Position numbers and translations under genes: made by a program. Positions 23,212 to 32,355 of a stretch of 44,323 bases of DNA are shown here, one piece after another; the first letter of the stretch is position 1; every line of letters begins with the position of its first letter. The stretch lies in IMG/VR virus record IMGVR_UViG_3300020057_000415, positions 1 to 44,323 of that record; one strand, written 5' to 3'. The notes below the pieces were generated by a model. The model was given only the letters and a program-made list of their open reading frames with translations. It made no database searches and had not been told where the DNA came from. Source of the stretch: a virus.

Positions 23212-24904
23212 ATCGTCTCTTGCCTTGGCTAGGCCGCCATGATTTTTTTCCACGGCCCGGCTTTGTCGCGGCCGTTCGATCAGTATTCTCTTTGGAATAC
23301 GAATAGAACGCCTTGATAGCGAACATACCATGGCAGTCAACTACATCCGTGTGAGGACGAGACTGCACGATTTCGCCCTCTAATTCCTGCCCGCGTTCGT
23401 CTGTAGGGCGGCGGTACTTGCCTTTGAAGGCGTCCACTGTGTGCGGGCAAGTGTCTGGATTGATCAGCAGCCTTGGCGTTAGCTTGCCTTCCTCCAGTTC
23501 AATTTCTTCGCGCATTGCATCGCCAAGCAGCTCGATACGCTTCTCTCGGCGTTCGTGCGACTGGATCGCGTACATGAATGCGCTCTGAACTCTGATCTTG
23601 AAATGCTTCTTCAGTAGCTCAAATTCAGTTTCTTCCTTGCGCTGAGAGGACAGCTGCTGCCTGCTTCCGTAAGGGTCGCCGATGTCGATAATTTCCCAGG
23701 CATTGAAATGCTGCTCAGTGATCCGTAGCGCGTGCTCGGCAACCTTGTACAGCAGCGTCTCACCGCTCCCAATGTCTTCGACGTTCTTGGTCAGCTCGTG
23801 GAGTAGCAGCAGTCGCCCGTGACGGTCAACCTGTCCCCAGGTCACGGCAAAGGTCAGACCGGGGTCCCAAGATCTGTAGATAACCTGAACGCGGTCGTCA
23901 GGACGCAGCCCTGGTATGCAGCTTTCGTCAGCGCGGAACATCTTGAATACACGCCCGCCACTAGCGTTTTCGTGGTCGCGAAGGTATTCCTTAGCCACGA
24001 CCCGTAAGCTGTTGGTCTTAAGAACGTTGTCCATATACGGGCTACTGAGCGTGCCGTCAAGGCGGTAGTACAGCCCTTTGGCATAGTCTGGGTGCTTCCA
24101 CCAGTCCAGTTCGAATACGTGGAACTGCTCGCCGTCCAGGTGGCGCACAAGGTGGAAGAACTTGCAGTTAGGCGTATCTGGTGTGGAGAAGATGAAGCGG
24201 ATCCGGACGGTGCCGGCCGCAGCTTCCCAGCAAGGATAATCGTGCTCAACGAAAGCAAATTCATCGCCGAGCCAGATGAGTCCACGACCTTGGCGCATGC
24301 CGTTGCCGTCCGGAGCAACGGTAGCAATCTGCCCGCCGTTACCGAAGGACATGAGCCCGGTCTTGTTCTGCGAATCGTTTTGGTAATTGAATGTGGTGGG
24401 GAATAGCCAAGGGTGGCTTTCCCACTGATGCCTGACTTGCCAGCGAAGACGCTCCATCGGAGTGTTCATGTCTTCTTTCTTGTCAGCGTCAGCTTTGGAC
24501 TTGGACGTGACGATTGTCGAGATGCCGTGGAACTGGGCGAACCATTGGCAGACAAGCAGACCAGTGAAGGTGGCTGTCATCTTTCGGGCTTTGTCAGCGC
24601 CACCGTTCCAGCGGTAGTTAGGATCCGCTACAGCCAGCCAGACCTGACGCACCATCTCCAGCGCCATTTCTTTCTGGAACTCGTACAGCACCAACGGCAG
24701 GCGCTTTAGTTCGCCTACGGTTTGTTCATCAGCTGCCCAGCAGAAGTGCTCCGCCCAGAAAACAAAGTCAGAAGCGCACCGCTTCTTCATTTCCTCCTCT
24801 ATTTCGGGTTTGCTCCGAAGGAGGATGTCTAGAGTGATGCGCTTCTTTTTGTTTGCGAGTAGATCAGGCTGCGGGGGTTGCTTCGGTACTTGACGCGTTA
24901 TCAT
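23204..24904 (-). CDS. terL: Terminase large subunit
   Basis: A 566-residue packaging ATPase-nuclease. ATPase region: a deviant Walker A at 105-114 (KARKMTATFT), Walker B LIWLGDEFAF (209-218, D214/E215) and coupling motif FIFSTPDTPN. Nuclease region: RSWDPGLTFAVTWGQVD with its first catalytic aspartate, then DIGDPYGSRQQ and a late VDAFKGKYRR. It translocates DNA through the portal encoded by the next gene (8-nt overlap) and cuts concatemers. The start overlaps the preceding gene by 41 nt. No small terminase subunit is obvious beside it. Confidence 0.9.
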   Translation of the reverse strand: MITRQVPKQPPQPDLLANKKKRITLDILLRSKPEIEEEMKKRCASDFVFWAEHFCWAADEQTVGELKRLPLVLYEFQKEMALEMVRQVWLAVADPNYRWNGGADKARKMTATFTGLLVCQWFAQFHGISTIVTSKSKADADKKEDMNTPMERLRWQVRHQWESHPWLFPTTFNYQNDSQNKTGLMSFGNGGQIATVAPDGNGMRQGRGLIWLGDEFAFVEHDYPCWEAAAGTVRIRFIFSTPDTPNCKFFHLVRHLDGEQFHVFELDWWKHPDYAKGLYYRLDGTLSSPYMDNVLKTNSLRVVAKEYLRDHENASGGRVFKMFRADESCIPGLRPDDRVQVIYRSWDPGLTFAVTWGQVDRHGRLLLLHELTKNVEDIGSGETLLYKVAEHALRITEQHFNAWEIIDIGDPYGSRQQLSSQRKEETEFELLKKHFKIRVQSAFMYAIQSHERREKRIELLGDAMREEIELEEGKLTPRLLINPDTCPHTVDAFKGKYRRPTDERGQELEGEIVQSRPHTDVVDCHGMFAIKAFYSYSKENTDRTAATKPGRGKKSWRPSQGKRRYA

Positions 24905-25304
24905 CGTCCGCTTCGGCTTCCTTTTCCTCTGGCTCGTCCTTCTTCGGTTCAGCCTTCTTGCTGATCTCGATGATTTGGTCGATGATCAGACTGAGGTCGA
25001 GGATCGGCTCCCACTTGCCTGCGCGGACTTGCTCGTCATCCTCAAGCATTGGATTGTGGACGAACATCTCAACATCAGACTCGACAAGAACGCCACCGGA
25101 CAAGCCGTCAGAGAAGCCGACAAGATTGGCGGTGCCTTTCTTGCTTACTGCGGTGACGATTGCAAAGATCCGAACGCGATCATTCCACCAGAACCATGCG
25201 AACTTGGAGCCAAGCTCCTTCACGGTCTTGTTCACGATCGCTTGCTGGCTTTCGAGTCTGTTCAGCCGCTTCTGCAGCTCAAACATTGTGATTGCGCCAG
25301 CCAT
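24864..25304 (-). CDS. Hypothetical protein before terL
   Basis: A 146-residue protein. N-terminal helix (MFELQKRLNRLESQQAIVNK), a central aromatic beta section (FAWFWWNDRVRIFAIVTAVS), and a highly acidic C-terminal tail (KDEPEEKEAEADDDN). It starts in a TAATG overlap with the small basic gene upstream and ends inside terL. A small-terminase role is possible from position, but no DNA-binding motif is visible. Confidence 0.7.
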   Translation of the reverse strand: MAGAITMFELQKRLNRLESQQAIVNKTVKELGSKFAWFWWNDRVRIFAIVTAVSKKGTANLVGFSDGLSGGVLVESDVEMFVHNPMLEDDEQVRAGKWEPILDLSLIIDQIIEISKKAEPKKDEPEEKEAEADDDNASSTEATPAA

Positions 25305-25444
25305 TACTTGCCCTTCTTTTTGCTGCCACCGCGGGTCTTAAAATCGCCCGAGCTGGATGAGGGAGACATTTTGTTCTGTCCCTTCTCTTCCATCTTCTGG
25401 ATACGGGGCGGGGTGTCCTTCTTCTTGCTTTTCTTCTTAGCCAT
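25304..25444 (-). CDS. Small lysine-rich protein
   Basis: A 46-residue very basic protein (starts MAKKKSKKKDTPPRIQ, ends TRGGSKKKGK). ATG 25444 has GGAG six bases upstream; a longer frame to 25504 lacks this. Stop and next start overlap as TAATG. The composition suggests nucleic-acid binding or a disordered packaging-related peptide. It is too short for domain assignment. Confidence 0.65.
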   Translation of the reverse strand: MAKKKSKKKDTPPRIQKMEEKGQNKMSPSSSSGDFKTRGGSKKKGK

Positions 25445-25509
25445 GCGAACTCCATGGGGTGTAAACCGTATCCCCACGGTATCGGCAGGCATTGAGTCAA
25501 GCAACGCGT

Positions 25510-28500
25510 CTAGGTTTTCTGCTTCGGAAAAATGGATCCAAAGATCGTCGGCCCAGCTTTTTCGCGTCGCTTCTCTTTGATGAAAGCGGCAGCACGTGGA
25601 GACTTGCCGGGCAAAGTGGAATTCATGACAGCATCGAATGGTCCGAAGCCTTGGAATTTTTTACGACCAAGCAGGCTGTTGCCGCCAAGTAGACCCTGCG
25701 CTGGATTGGCTGCATGAGCATATACAGTCTCTTCTCCAGCCTGCGCATTCTGTGCTTGCCCGACCATGCGTCCCATTTGCGCACCACCACCACCGAGGAT
25801 CACGGACAGTCCCATGAGGAGCGCAATCTTTCCAACCTTGTCCCACTTCCGTCCTGCAAGCGCTTGCCCGAGGCTTTCTACTTGGGTCACTATCAGGTTA
25901 GCTTGAGCACCGCTGAGCAGTGGCAACAGGTCAACTTTCATCTTATCGACGAGGTCTCGCCCGATTATGTGCGAAATCGGGTTGTAATCGTCCAGCACGT
26001 CTTGCACTGTATATAGCAGCGCTCTTGTTTCAGCGGTGCCGTACTCCATCGCCCATTCAAGCTCTTTGTTGATGGCACTACGTCCGGCGAACAAGGCCTG
26101 CGCAGTCAGGAATGTGCCGATCGCACCGTAATTTCCTTCTGAAGACCATTGCTTGAGCAGCCTAGCCACGCGGTAAGGCTGGGATGCAAACTGAACGACA
26201 TAGCGCATAGCTGGATTTGCCTGGATGGGATCCTTGTCGAGCCCCATCGAGCCTGTGCCGGTGATGTCCATGGTGGATTGCAAGGCTTCTACATAGCCCT
26301 TAACGGTCTCATCCAGGGACAGCTTACTGTTGGCCATGTCGCGGAGGTACTGCTCTCCACCGCCCTTGTATTTGATTTTGTCGCCCTGGTGCATGATGGA
26401 TGCCGCAAGGCTGTCCTGAAAGTTCCAGGACTCGGACGGCAGGTCTGGGAGCTTCCCGCGGAAGTCCTTGAGTGCGTTCTTTGTTTTGCCGTACAGCGTT
26501 TCTTCAATGCCCTTGGCTGGTGGTCCACTCAGTCTGGAAGTCTCTGCGCGTAGTTCACCCAAAGGACCTTTTGCTTCATGACTGCGGATGAAGTTTTGAA
26601 CGCCCTTGTCCGTCTGCAGGAGGTACTTAGCTTTCACGATATTCATGAAGCCAGCGCGAGCACTGCCCACTACCAGTGGATCCAGTAAGTTCAGCGCATG
26701 GTAGGGAACGTTCCACTTGAACACGTAGTCATACAGCGCGTTCGTGATGTAGCGTCCGGCCTGACCGAACGTGTTGACGCCCTCAGTCGAACTAGCACCA
26801 GTCAAGGCTCTATGCAAGTCGTTCAGCACGTCTAGTGTGTGCTTGGCGCTTCCAGGTATGCTGGTCGGATCTCCGTAGTATTCGACGATCTTGTCCATGT
26901 CAGCTTTGACGTTCTTCGCGGATTCCTGACGGATGGCGCGTCTAGTGGCTAAGTAGTTCCGTTGCTTTGAATCGAATACATTTAGCCCGTCTGCCCCTGT
27001 GCGAATAGCTTCCGGCGTCATGGTCAGGGATTTATCAACAAGGAACTCCTGCGAGGGGTCGAACTTGAGGCCCCGGCCGAAGATGGTTTCTTTTGCGATG
27101 CCTTCCCAGATTTTTTTATGAAGGTCAGCGCTGTGATCCTTCACAATGTCGAGCGTTCTGCGCAGCGTGAATAAGCGGCTGATTACATCGGCATCCTGTG
27201 CAAAGTCTTTGACCTTGTCACTCTTGAGCGCTCCCTCTGCAATGGCTTCGGTAGCTGGATCAACCTTGCTGCCGAACGCTTTCTGTACTCCGGCTTCGAT
27301 GTCGGCCGTTGTGTATCGCTTGCCCAGTTTCGCTTTTGGTATCAACGGTCCAAGCACTGAAGCCTGCGATATACCAGACGGCTGGAAGGATTTCAGAAAC
27401 GTCTTGATGCCTGTGATCAGGTGATTGACTTCTTCTCGCTTCGGTACGTGCTGCTTGTCACGGACTGCGTTGGCTTCTGTCTCTAGCGGGCTACGTTGTT
27501 TCGGAACCGCGCGAATATTTACATCACCCTGAATGTGAGGGATGTTCACGGAGGATGGAATCTCACCGGATTCCATGCCGGATTGGAGACGAGGGACTAC
27601 CGTATCTCGAGCAGCCTGATATTTTTTGTTTGTCGCTTGAAGCTTCATGTACGCGTCATGAACTTTCTGCGCGGCCAGCATTTGATCGCTGGGCAGTTTC
27701 ACTGGCTCGGCTTGGTACTTCTTGCCGTTCTGCACTTCAAGCTGAACGTTCTCCGGCCGCTCGGCAAGCGCTTCTGCGGACATGCGTTCGATTTCTTCGA
27801 TGTACCGTGCGTCGTACCGGGTGTTCTTCGCTGCTGTGAGCTGGTCCTGTGGAATCAGTTTCAATTGCTGGAAGGACTCGTGAGCCGCGCGAAAGTCGGC
27901 CTCAGCCTGGTCCCGCTCGTGCTTCGCTTCGGCTAGCTTACCCAGCTGTGTCCGCGTTTCTGGAGCTACGGTATCTGGAATCGCTTGTCCGTTCTCCATG
28001 ACTTGCGCCCGAAAGTCGTCAGGCGTTTCTGCCTGCGGCTGAGGCTGGTGTCCTTTGGTCGCCTTGGTGGTTCCAGCGTTCAGATTATCTGAAACAGCCT
28101 GAGCCTGCCCCAGCGTTCTCTTGCTGCTGCTCTTGATCGCTCCAGTTTCGGTGTCGATGATCTCGTGATAGCCGGCCTTAGCTTTGGCGGGGTCAGCACT
28201 TCGTTGTGCTATGTAGCGCGGTTGTCCTTCCGCTTGTCCAGAAGTCTCCGGCGCTGCTGGCTGTTCTGGGGCTTTGGATATATCTTGATGACTTGACGCT
28301 TGGTTCGGATCAAAGCCTTCAAATGGTTGCATCTGACTAGGCACGATCTCGCCTGGTTGCGGCACGGAGGATTGTCCAAGACCGCGCGGCTCGGTGTTGC
28401 CTGCTGGCTGCTGATCAACCATCGAGCGTCGAGCGATCTCGCCGGTTACGTCCGGACTCGGTCCCATACCTTCAGCCCATACTTGCGGCTGCGGCTCTGC

Positions 28501-30126
28501 GTGGCTCGGTCCGGCAACAACAGCATCCTCTGTGATCGCGTTGATGATGGCTTGCTTAACGTCCGCCGGCGTCGTTGGATCTGCCAGCGCTTCTGTGATT
28601 TCTTCGTGCGACATTTGATTGCCGCCCACGTTCAAGCGACTGCGCTCCGGTGTAAGTGAGCGAGCTCCAGGCAGACCTCGATCCACTGCAGCTTGATCAA
28701 CGCTCAGAATGTCTCTATTGGCGGCGTCCACTTCTCCAGTAGGAGCCGCTGCGCCTGTTGCGATCTGCTGATCACGGGCATTGAGCGCAGCGTGAACTTT
28801 GTCTTTGAACTTCTGCGGCGTGTTTGGATCGGCTAGACGGTCATGCGCAACATCGACGTGCACTTTGTGTCCGTCAACTTCGATGTGATCCGGTACGTCG
28901 CCTACAGGGTTTCGTGCTGTAGCGTTCTTCTCGCTGGCGGCTTTTGCCGCATTACCTTTGTTCACCATAATGCCATGCGCGGCGCCGAACATTGCGCCGG
29001 CGGCCATGGAATCTACTCCGGCCTTCAATGCTGGTTGTGCGTGAAGTCCTTTGATCTTGCCTGTCTTAGCTTGCTCTCGTTGACGTTCCGAAGCTTGTTC
29101 CGCTAGATTGCTTTCCGCGCCATACAGAGCTGCGTTGATAACACCCTCTGCCATTTTCTGGGCAAATGGTACTTTCTTCATGACGCCGAGCGTGACGCCT
29201 GGAATCTTCCCGGTGGCGCCGAGCCCTAGCTGACCGAGTGTCTGCCCTACGCCAGCGTTTGCAGGATAGGCTTTCAGCAGCGGATCAAAAGGCCTTTGGA
29301 TAGCTTCCTTCACTGCTACTGGCTTGTTCTCGTCGCGCCCTGCTAGAACGTTCAGAGTGCGCGTACCCATGTCGATAGATTTGCGAATGCCCGCAGTGAA
29401 GTCAATAGGGCTGTCTGGAATCTGTCCCGCTTGTTGCTGCCTGGTGAGCTGGTTGCTCAGGTTCACTGCACCCTGCGGAATATCCACAATGCCTGGAATG
29501 ATATTGGCCAGCATTGCTAGCAGTGCTTCAGGTCCATGCCGTCCGATTTCTTCACCAGCGCGTTCAGCATCGCCGAGCACTGGAATATGGCTGATCAGCT
29601 CACCGCCCTTATTCACAAAATTTTCAGCGGTCGCCTTAAGACTGTGACCCAATCCGGCAATGTTCTCGCCTACTTTCTGCGCTGGTGTTCGTGGCTCACC
29701 AAGCTCCAATGGAAGCGGTTTGTTTGGTACGCGGAATGGTGGCGTTCCGTGAGCAACGGGCAGTGCGGTCGGCGCTGCAGCAGTTGGTGCTGCTGGCTGC
29801 GCAAACAGCGAATCGTAGGGGTTAGCTGGTTGCGCGGGCTGTGGCTGCTGTTCAAACAGCGCGTCATACGGATTGCTTGCTCCCTGTTGCGGCATCGCAG
29901 CAAGAGCACCCGTAGGCACGGGCATTGGTGGCGGTGGTGGGATCATTTGGTTCTTTGGATTTGCCACTAGATCGTAGGGGTTAGCTGGTTGCGCGGGCTG
30001 TGGCTGCTGTTCAAACAGCGCGTCATACGGATTGCTTGCTCCCTGTTGCGGCATCGCAGCAAGAGCACCCGTAGGCACGGGCATTGGTGGCGGTGGTGGG
30101 ATCATTTGGTTCTTTGGATTTGCCAC
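25510..30126 (-). CDS. Giant internal virion/ejection-type protein
   Basis: A 1538-residue protein, the largest of the genome. It begins with proline-rich repeats (two copies of a 53-residue block), then Ala/Gly-rich amphipathic segments (~130-360), charged coiled-coil regions (~680-870), and a long helical C-terminal half (e.g. YDYVFKWNVPYHALNLLDPL and a hydrophobic VGKIALLMGLSVILGGGGA near the end). Size, amphipathic helices and position among other low-complexity virion proteins fit a DNA-ejection (internal core) protein. I see no transglycosylase or protease motif. GTG 30126 has AAGGGG upstream and overlaps the previous stop by one base (TAGTG). Confidence 0.72.
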   Translation of the reverse strand: MANPKNQMIPPPPPMPVPTGALAAMPQQGASNPYDALFEQQPQPAQPANPYDLVANPKNQMIPPPPPMPVPTGALAAMPQQGASNPYDALFEQQPQPAQPANPYDSLFAQPAAPTAAAPTALPVAHGTPPFRVPNKPLPLELGEPRTPAQKVGENIAGLGHSLKATAENFVNKGGELISHIPVLGDAERAGEEIGRHGPEALLAMLANIIPGIVDIPQGAVNLSNQLTRQQQAGQIPDSPIDFTAGIRKSIDMGTRTLNVLAGRDENKPVAVKEAIQRPFDPLLKAYPANAGVGQTLGQLGLGATGKIPGVTLGVMKKVPFAQKMAEGVINAALYGAESNLAEQASERQREQAKTGKIKGLHAQPALKAGVDSMAAGAMFGAAHGIMVNKGNAAKAASEKNATARNPVGDVPDHIEVDGHKVHVDVAHDRLADPNTPQKFKDKVHAALNARDQQIATGAAAPTGEVDAANRDILSVDQAAVDRGLPGARSLTPERSRLNVGGNQMSHEEITEALADPTTPADVKQAIINAITEDAVVAGPSHAEPQPQVWAEGMGPSPDVTGEIARRSMVDQQPAGNTEPRGLGQSSVPQPGEIVPSQMQPFEGFDPNQASSHQDISKAPEQPAAPETSGQAEGQPRYIAQRSADPAKAKAGYHEIIDTETGAIKSSSKRTLGQAQAVSDNLNAGTTKATKGHQPQPQAETPDDFRAQVMENGQAIPDTVAPETRTQLGKLAEAKHERDQAEADFRAAHESFQQLKLIPQDQLTAAKNTRYDARYIEEIERMSAEALAERPENVQLEVQNGKKYQAEPVKLPSDQMLAAQKVHDAYMKLQATNKKYQAARDTVVPRLQSGMESGEIPSSVNIPHIQGDVNIRAVPKQRSPLETEANAVRDKQHVPKREEVNHLITGIKTFLKSFQPSGISQASVLGPLIPKAKLGKRYTTADIEAGVQKAFGSKVDPATEAIAEGALKSDKVKDFAQDADVISRLFTLRRTLDIVKDHSADLHKKIWEGIAKETIFGRGLKFDPSQEFLVDKSLTMTPEAIRTGADGLNVFDSKQRNYLATRRAIRQESAKNVKADMDKIVEYYGDPTSIPGSAKHTLDVLNDLHRALTGASSTEGVNTFGQAGRYITNALYDYVFKWNVPYHALNLLDPLVVGSARAGFMNIVKAKYLLQTDKGVQNFIRSHEAKGPLGELRAETSRLSGPPAKGIEETLYGKTKNALKDFRGKLPDLPSESWNFQDSLAASIMHQGDKIKYKGGGEQYLRDMANSKLSLDETVKGYVEALQSTMDITGTGSMGLDKDPIQANPAMRYVVQFASQPYRVARLLKQWSSEGNYGAIGTFLTAQALFAGRSAINKELEWAMEYGTAETRALLYTVQDVLDDYNPISHIIGRDLVDKMKVDLLPLLSGAQANLIVTQVESLGQALAGRKWDKVGKIALLMGLSVILGGGGAQMGRMVGQAQNAQAGEETVYAHAANPAQGLLGGNSLLGRKKFQGFGPFDAVMNSTLPGKSPRAAAFIKEKRREKAGPTIFGSIFPKQKT

Positions 30127-30129
30127 TAG
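29812..30129. repeat. Two exact 159-bp tandem copies
   Basis: Copies 29812-29970 and 29971-30129 appear identical and keep the frame (53 codons). They code for the block NPKNQMIPPPPPMPVPTGAL and following residues. The unit includes the gene's own GTG start, so copy one carries a former start codon as an internal valine. Confidence 0.93.
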
Positions 30130-31394
30130 ATCCCCTTCGCGGCTTTAATCGCTTGTTCGTAAGTCATGCCGCCTTTACGGATTGCAGCATCAATAAACAT
30201 TGCTTTTGCCCGATCGGGACTGTGCCCTTGCTGCTGAGCAATGGATTGGAACTGTGGCTTAAATGATGTCGCCGGTGCTGCTGCTTGAGCTGCAGGCTGT
30301 GCAGGCGCAGCAGTCGGCATCGAGTTTGCGAACTGGTCAACGTTGAAGTAATTCTGCTCGGTCGGCTCGGAGCTTTCCAGTGGTTCTGATGAATTGCCAA
30401 TGGTGCGCGCTTTGGTGTCATTGTAGATTTTGAGTTGTTGCGCTATCTGCTGGGCGAACTGGCTCTGCCTGATATCTTGCCCGCGAGCTTGCATCTGTGC
30501 AGATAGAATTGCGAGCTGCTTCTTCAGCTCCAGCTCTTCCGCGTCATCTTTTATGATTTGTGCCAGCCGTCCCTCATTCACGGCAATGCCGCGCGCTCTC
30601 AATGCTTGATTGCCTTCAGAGGTTTTAGTGATTTGTGCCAGCCGTCCCTCATTCACGGCAATGCCGCGCGCTCTCAATGCTTGATTGCCTTCAGAGGTTT
30701 CAGTGAGTCGGCTTTCGGTATCGCCCCACTTCTTCACCAGTTGTCCATGATAGCTGTGCGTTTCGTCCAGCTCGGCTTGCTTTTGCGCTTGGTCTGTCGC
30801 CTTCTGTTGAGCTTTGATCATTGCTTGGTACATTGCTTGGTATGGCTTATATCCGATCGTATTGCCAATGTCTGTCAAGCCTTTCAGTACGTCAACATAG
30901 TGCTTTTCTTCTTGTATTTTCCGCATTCGGTTGTTCTGGATTTCTTGCTGCGTATCTTTGATCATTTGAACTCCAGCCGAGCTGGTCCCCGCTCCGCCAA
31001 AGAGGGCGAGTGCGGGAGCAATCGTGCTGGCGAAAATTTGAGCACCCGTTTCGCTAGCTCGACCTCGTCGTAGCGATTTTTCATAGTCCGCCGCTGCCTG
31101 GTCAGCGAGCTTAGCGATTCTTTCTTGCCGCGCTGGATCAGCCATCGGACCCGGACCGGCTTGGGGTTGCATAGGGAAATAAGGAAGCGCTGGATCAGCC
31201 ATCGGACCCGGACCGGCTTGGGGTTGCATAGGGAAATAAGGAAGCCCTGGCATGTACCCTTGCGGGTAAGCTTCAGCGGTAGTCGTAAAGCCGTGAGCCT
31301 GCGTCGGTTGTTGTACCGCCGCAGTTGATGCTTGTGGTGGCGGGAAGGTTGATGCTTGTGGTGGCGGGAAGGTTGGCAATCCGAGAGTCTGCAT
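30126..31394 (-). CDS. Virion-module low-complexity protein, ejection candidate
   Basis: A 422-residue protein of the same style as its neighbours: a proline-rich N-terminus with two tandem repeats (TFPPPQAS twice; LPYFPMQPQAGPGPMADPA twice), a central segment with small residues and likely membrane-active helix (IFASTIAPALALFGGAGTSS), then coiled coil, and a duplicated 25-residue block (TSEGNQALRARGIAVNEGRL). The pattern suggests an internal virion protein that leaves the head with DNA. No enzyme motif. Confidence 0.7.
   Translation of the reverse strand: MQTLGLPTFPPPQASTFPPPQASTAAVQQPTQAHGFTTTAEAYPQGYMPGLPYFPMQPQAGPGPMADPALPYFPMQPQAGPGPMADPARQERIAKLADQAAADYEKSLRRGRASETGAQIFASTIAPALALFGGAGTSSAGVQMIKDTQQEIQNNRMRKIQEEKHYVDVLKGLTDIGNTIGYKPYQAMYQAMIKAQQKATDQAQKQAELDETHSYHGQLVKKWGDTESRLTETSEGNQALRARGIAVNEGRLAQITKTSEGNQALRARGIAVNEGRLAQIIKDDAEELELKKQLAILSAQMQARGQDIRQSQFAQQIAQQLKIYNDTKARTIGNSSEPLESSEPTEQNYFNVDQFANSMPTAAPAQPAAQAAAPATSFKPQFQSIAQQQGHSPDRAKAMFIDAAIRKGGMTYEQAIKAAKGI
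30555..30704. repeat. Two 75-bp tandem copies
   Basis: Copies 30555-30629 and 30630-30704 differ by one base (T625/C700). They encode the duplicated 25-residue block with GNQALRARGIAVNEGRLAQI in the gene at 30126-31394. Confidence 0.9.
31130..31243. repeat. Two 57-bp tandem copies
   Basis: Copies 31130-31186 and 31187-31243 are identical and encode LPYFPMQPQAGPGPMADPA twice. Confidence 0.9.
31324..31371. repeat. Two 24-bp tandem copies
   Basis: Copies 31324-31347 and 31348-31371 are identical and encode TFPPPQAS twice near the N-terminus. Confidence 0.9.
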
Positions 31395-31395
31395 C

Positions 31396-32355
31396 TTACT
31401 GAATTCCTATAGCGCCGGTGTTGCCCGCATACGGATTGATGGATATCGGTCCCATCGTAAGCGGACCGCCTGCGCTTCCAAGTGAACTTCCAGATCCGCC
31501 ACCCCCGAAGCCAAGGAACCTGCCAACGTTGCCGAAGGCGCTACCCACAGTGTTTCCGAGCGTTGCACCGGGATTGCTGTTCAGATATCCCATGCCTCCA
31601 CTCGCTAGCCCAAACGGGCCTTTAGCAATACCCAGAGCCCCGTAACCCTTATTGAAGGAATTTTCTTTCTGCTGGTTGTACTGCTGCATTTGATTGCCGT
31701 AGTTGTTCAAGCCATAGTTGTTCCGCATGCCGGCGTTGCCCATGTTGTAGTTGTTCATGGCATTGGAATTGTTCATGTTGAAGTTGTTCTGCATGCCAGC
31801 GCTGTTCATGTTGTAGTTGTTTTGCGCGTAGGCTCCTTGCTGCTGCAGTCTAGCTACTACCAATCCGCGATTAACGTCCATCTGATTCTGCTCAGAAGCA
31901 ACGCGGGGACCGCCGTTGAAGTAACTCGTACGGCCTTGCAGCTGATTGCCGAACAGTTGCTGGGCAAAGCCTAAGCCGGCACCGAACTTGTCTTGCGCGC
32001 CCTGAGCTGCGGCCTGCCCAAGTGCGGCACCACCAAAGCTGCCGTACTGTTGCCCGTTCTGTGTCAGTTTGGACTGCAGTGCAGCCATAACTGGTGCTAC
32101 GTTCTGGTTGAAGTAGTTATCACCGTATTGTCCTAACAGCTGAGGGTTCATTGGGTCGCGGTTGAGCTGCAGCCACTTGGGGAGCCCCGCCTCCAATGAT
32201 CCGCCGATGTTCATCACGTCCTGCGGGGAGTACGCTCCTGGAACCATCATCTGCGGGTTCGGTGCTTCCTGGTACGGACTCGGGTTCGTATACTGCGGGC
32301 TCTGGTAGCTCGGCGCTGGACTGTAGGTCGGAGGCTTCGGAATCTTGGGGCCCAT
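31396..32355 (-). CDS. Asn/Gln-rich virion-module protein
   Basis: A 319-residue protein if started at ATG 32355 (MGPKIPKPPTYSPAPSYQ); upstream ATGs at 32376 and 32385 are alternatives. N-terminus proline-rich; centre (~90-150) Ala/Gly/Gln-rich; residues ~175-235 are a repetitive Asn/Met region (NNYNMNSAGMQNNFNMNNSN); C-terminus glycine-rich. Related in style to the two following proteins, so probably also an internal or ejection protein. It overlaps the GNAT-like gene by 236 nt in another frame. Confidence 0.65.
   Translation of the reverse strand: MGPKIPKPPTYSPAPSYQSPQYTNPSPYQEAPNPQMMVPGAYSPQDVMNIGGSLEAGLPKWLQLNRDPMNPQLLGQYGDNYFNQNVAPVMAALQSKLTQNGQQYGSFGGAALGQAAAQGAQDKFGAGLGFAQQLFGNQLQGRTSYFNGGPRVASEQNQMDVNRGLVVARLQQQGAYAQNNYNMNSAGMQNNFNMNNSNAMNNYNMGNAGMRNNYGLNNYGNQMQQYNQQKENSFNKGYGALGIAKGPFGLASGGMGYLNSNPGATLGNTVGSAFGNVGRFLGFGGGGSGSSLGSAGGPLTMGPISINPYAGNTGAIGIQ

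Noticed and set aside
23212-23340. N-terminal extension of the portal
   Set aside because: Composition is Arg/Ser-rich and the frame lies inside terL; ATG 23211 has the typical 8-nt overlap.
24864-25304. Small terminase subunit
   Set aside because: The position is suitable but no helix-turn-helix or family pattern is visible, so it is left as hypothetical.
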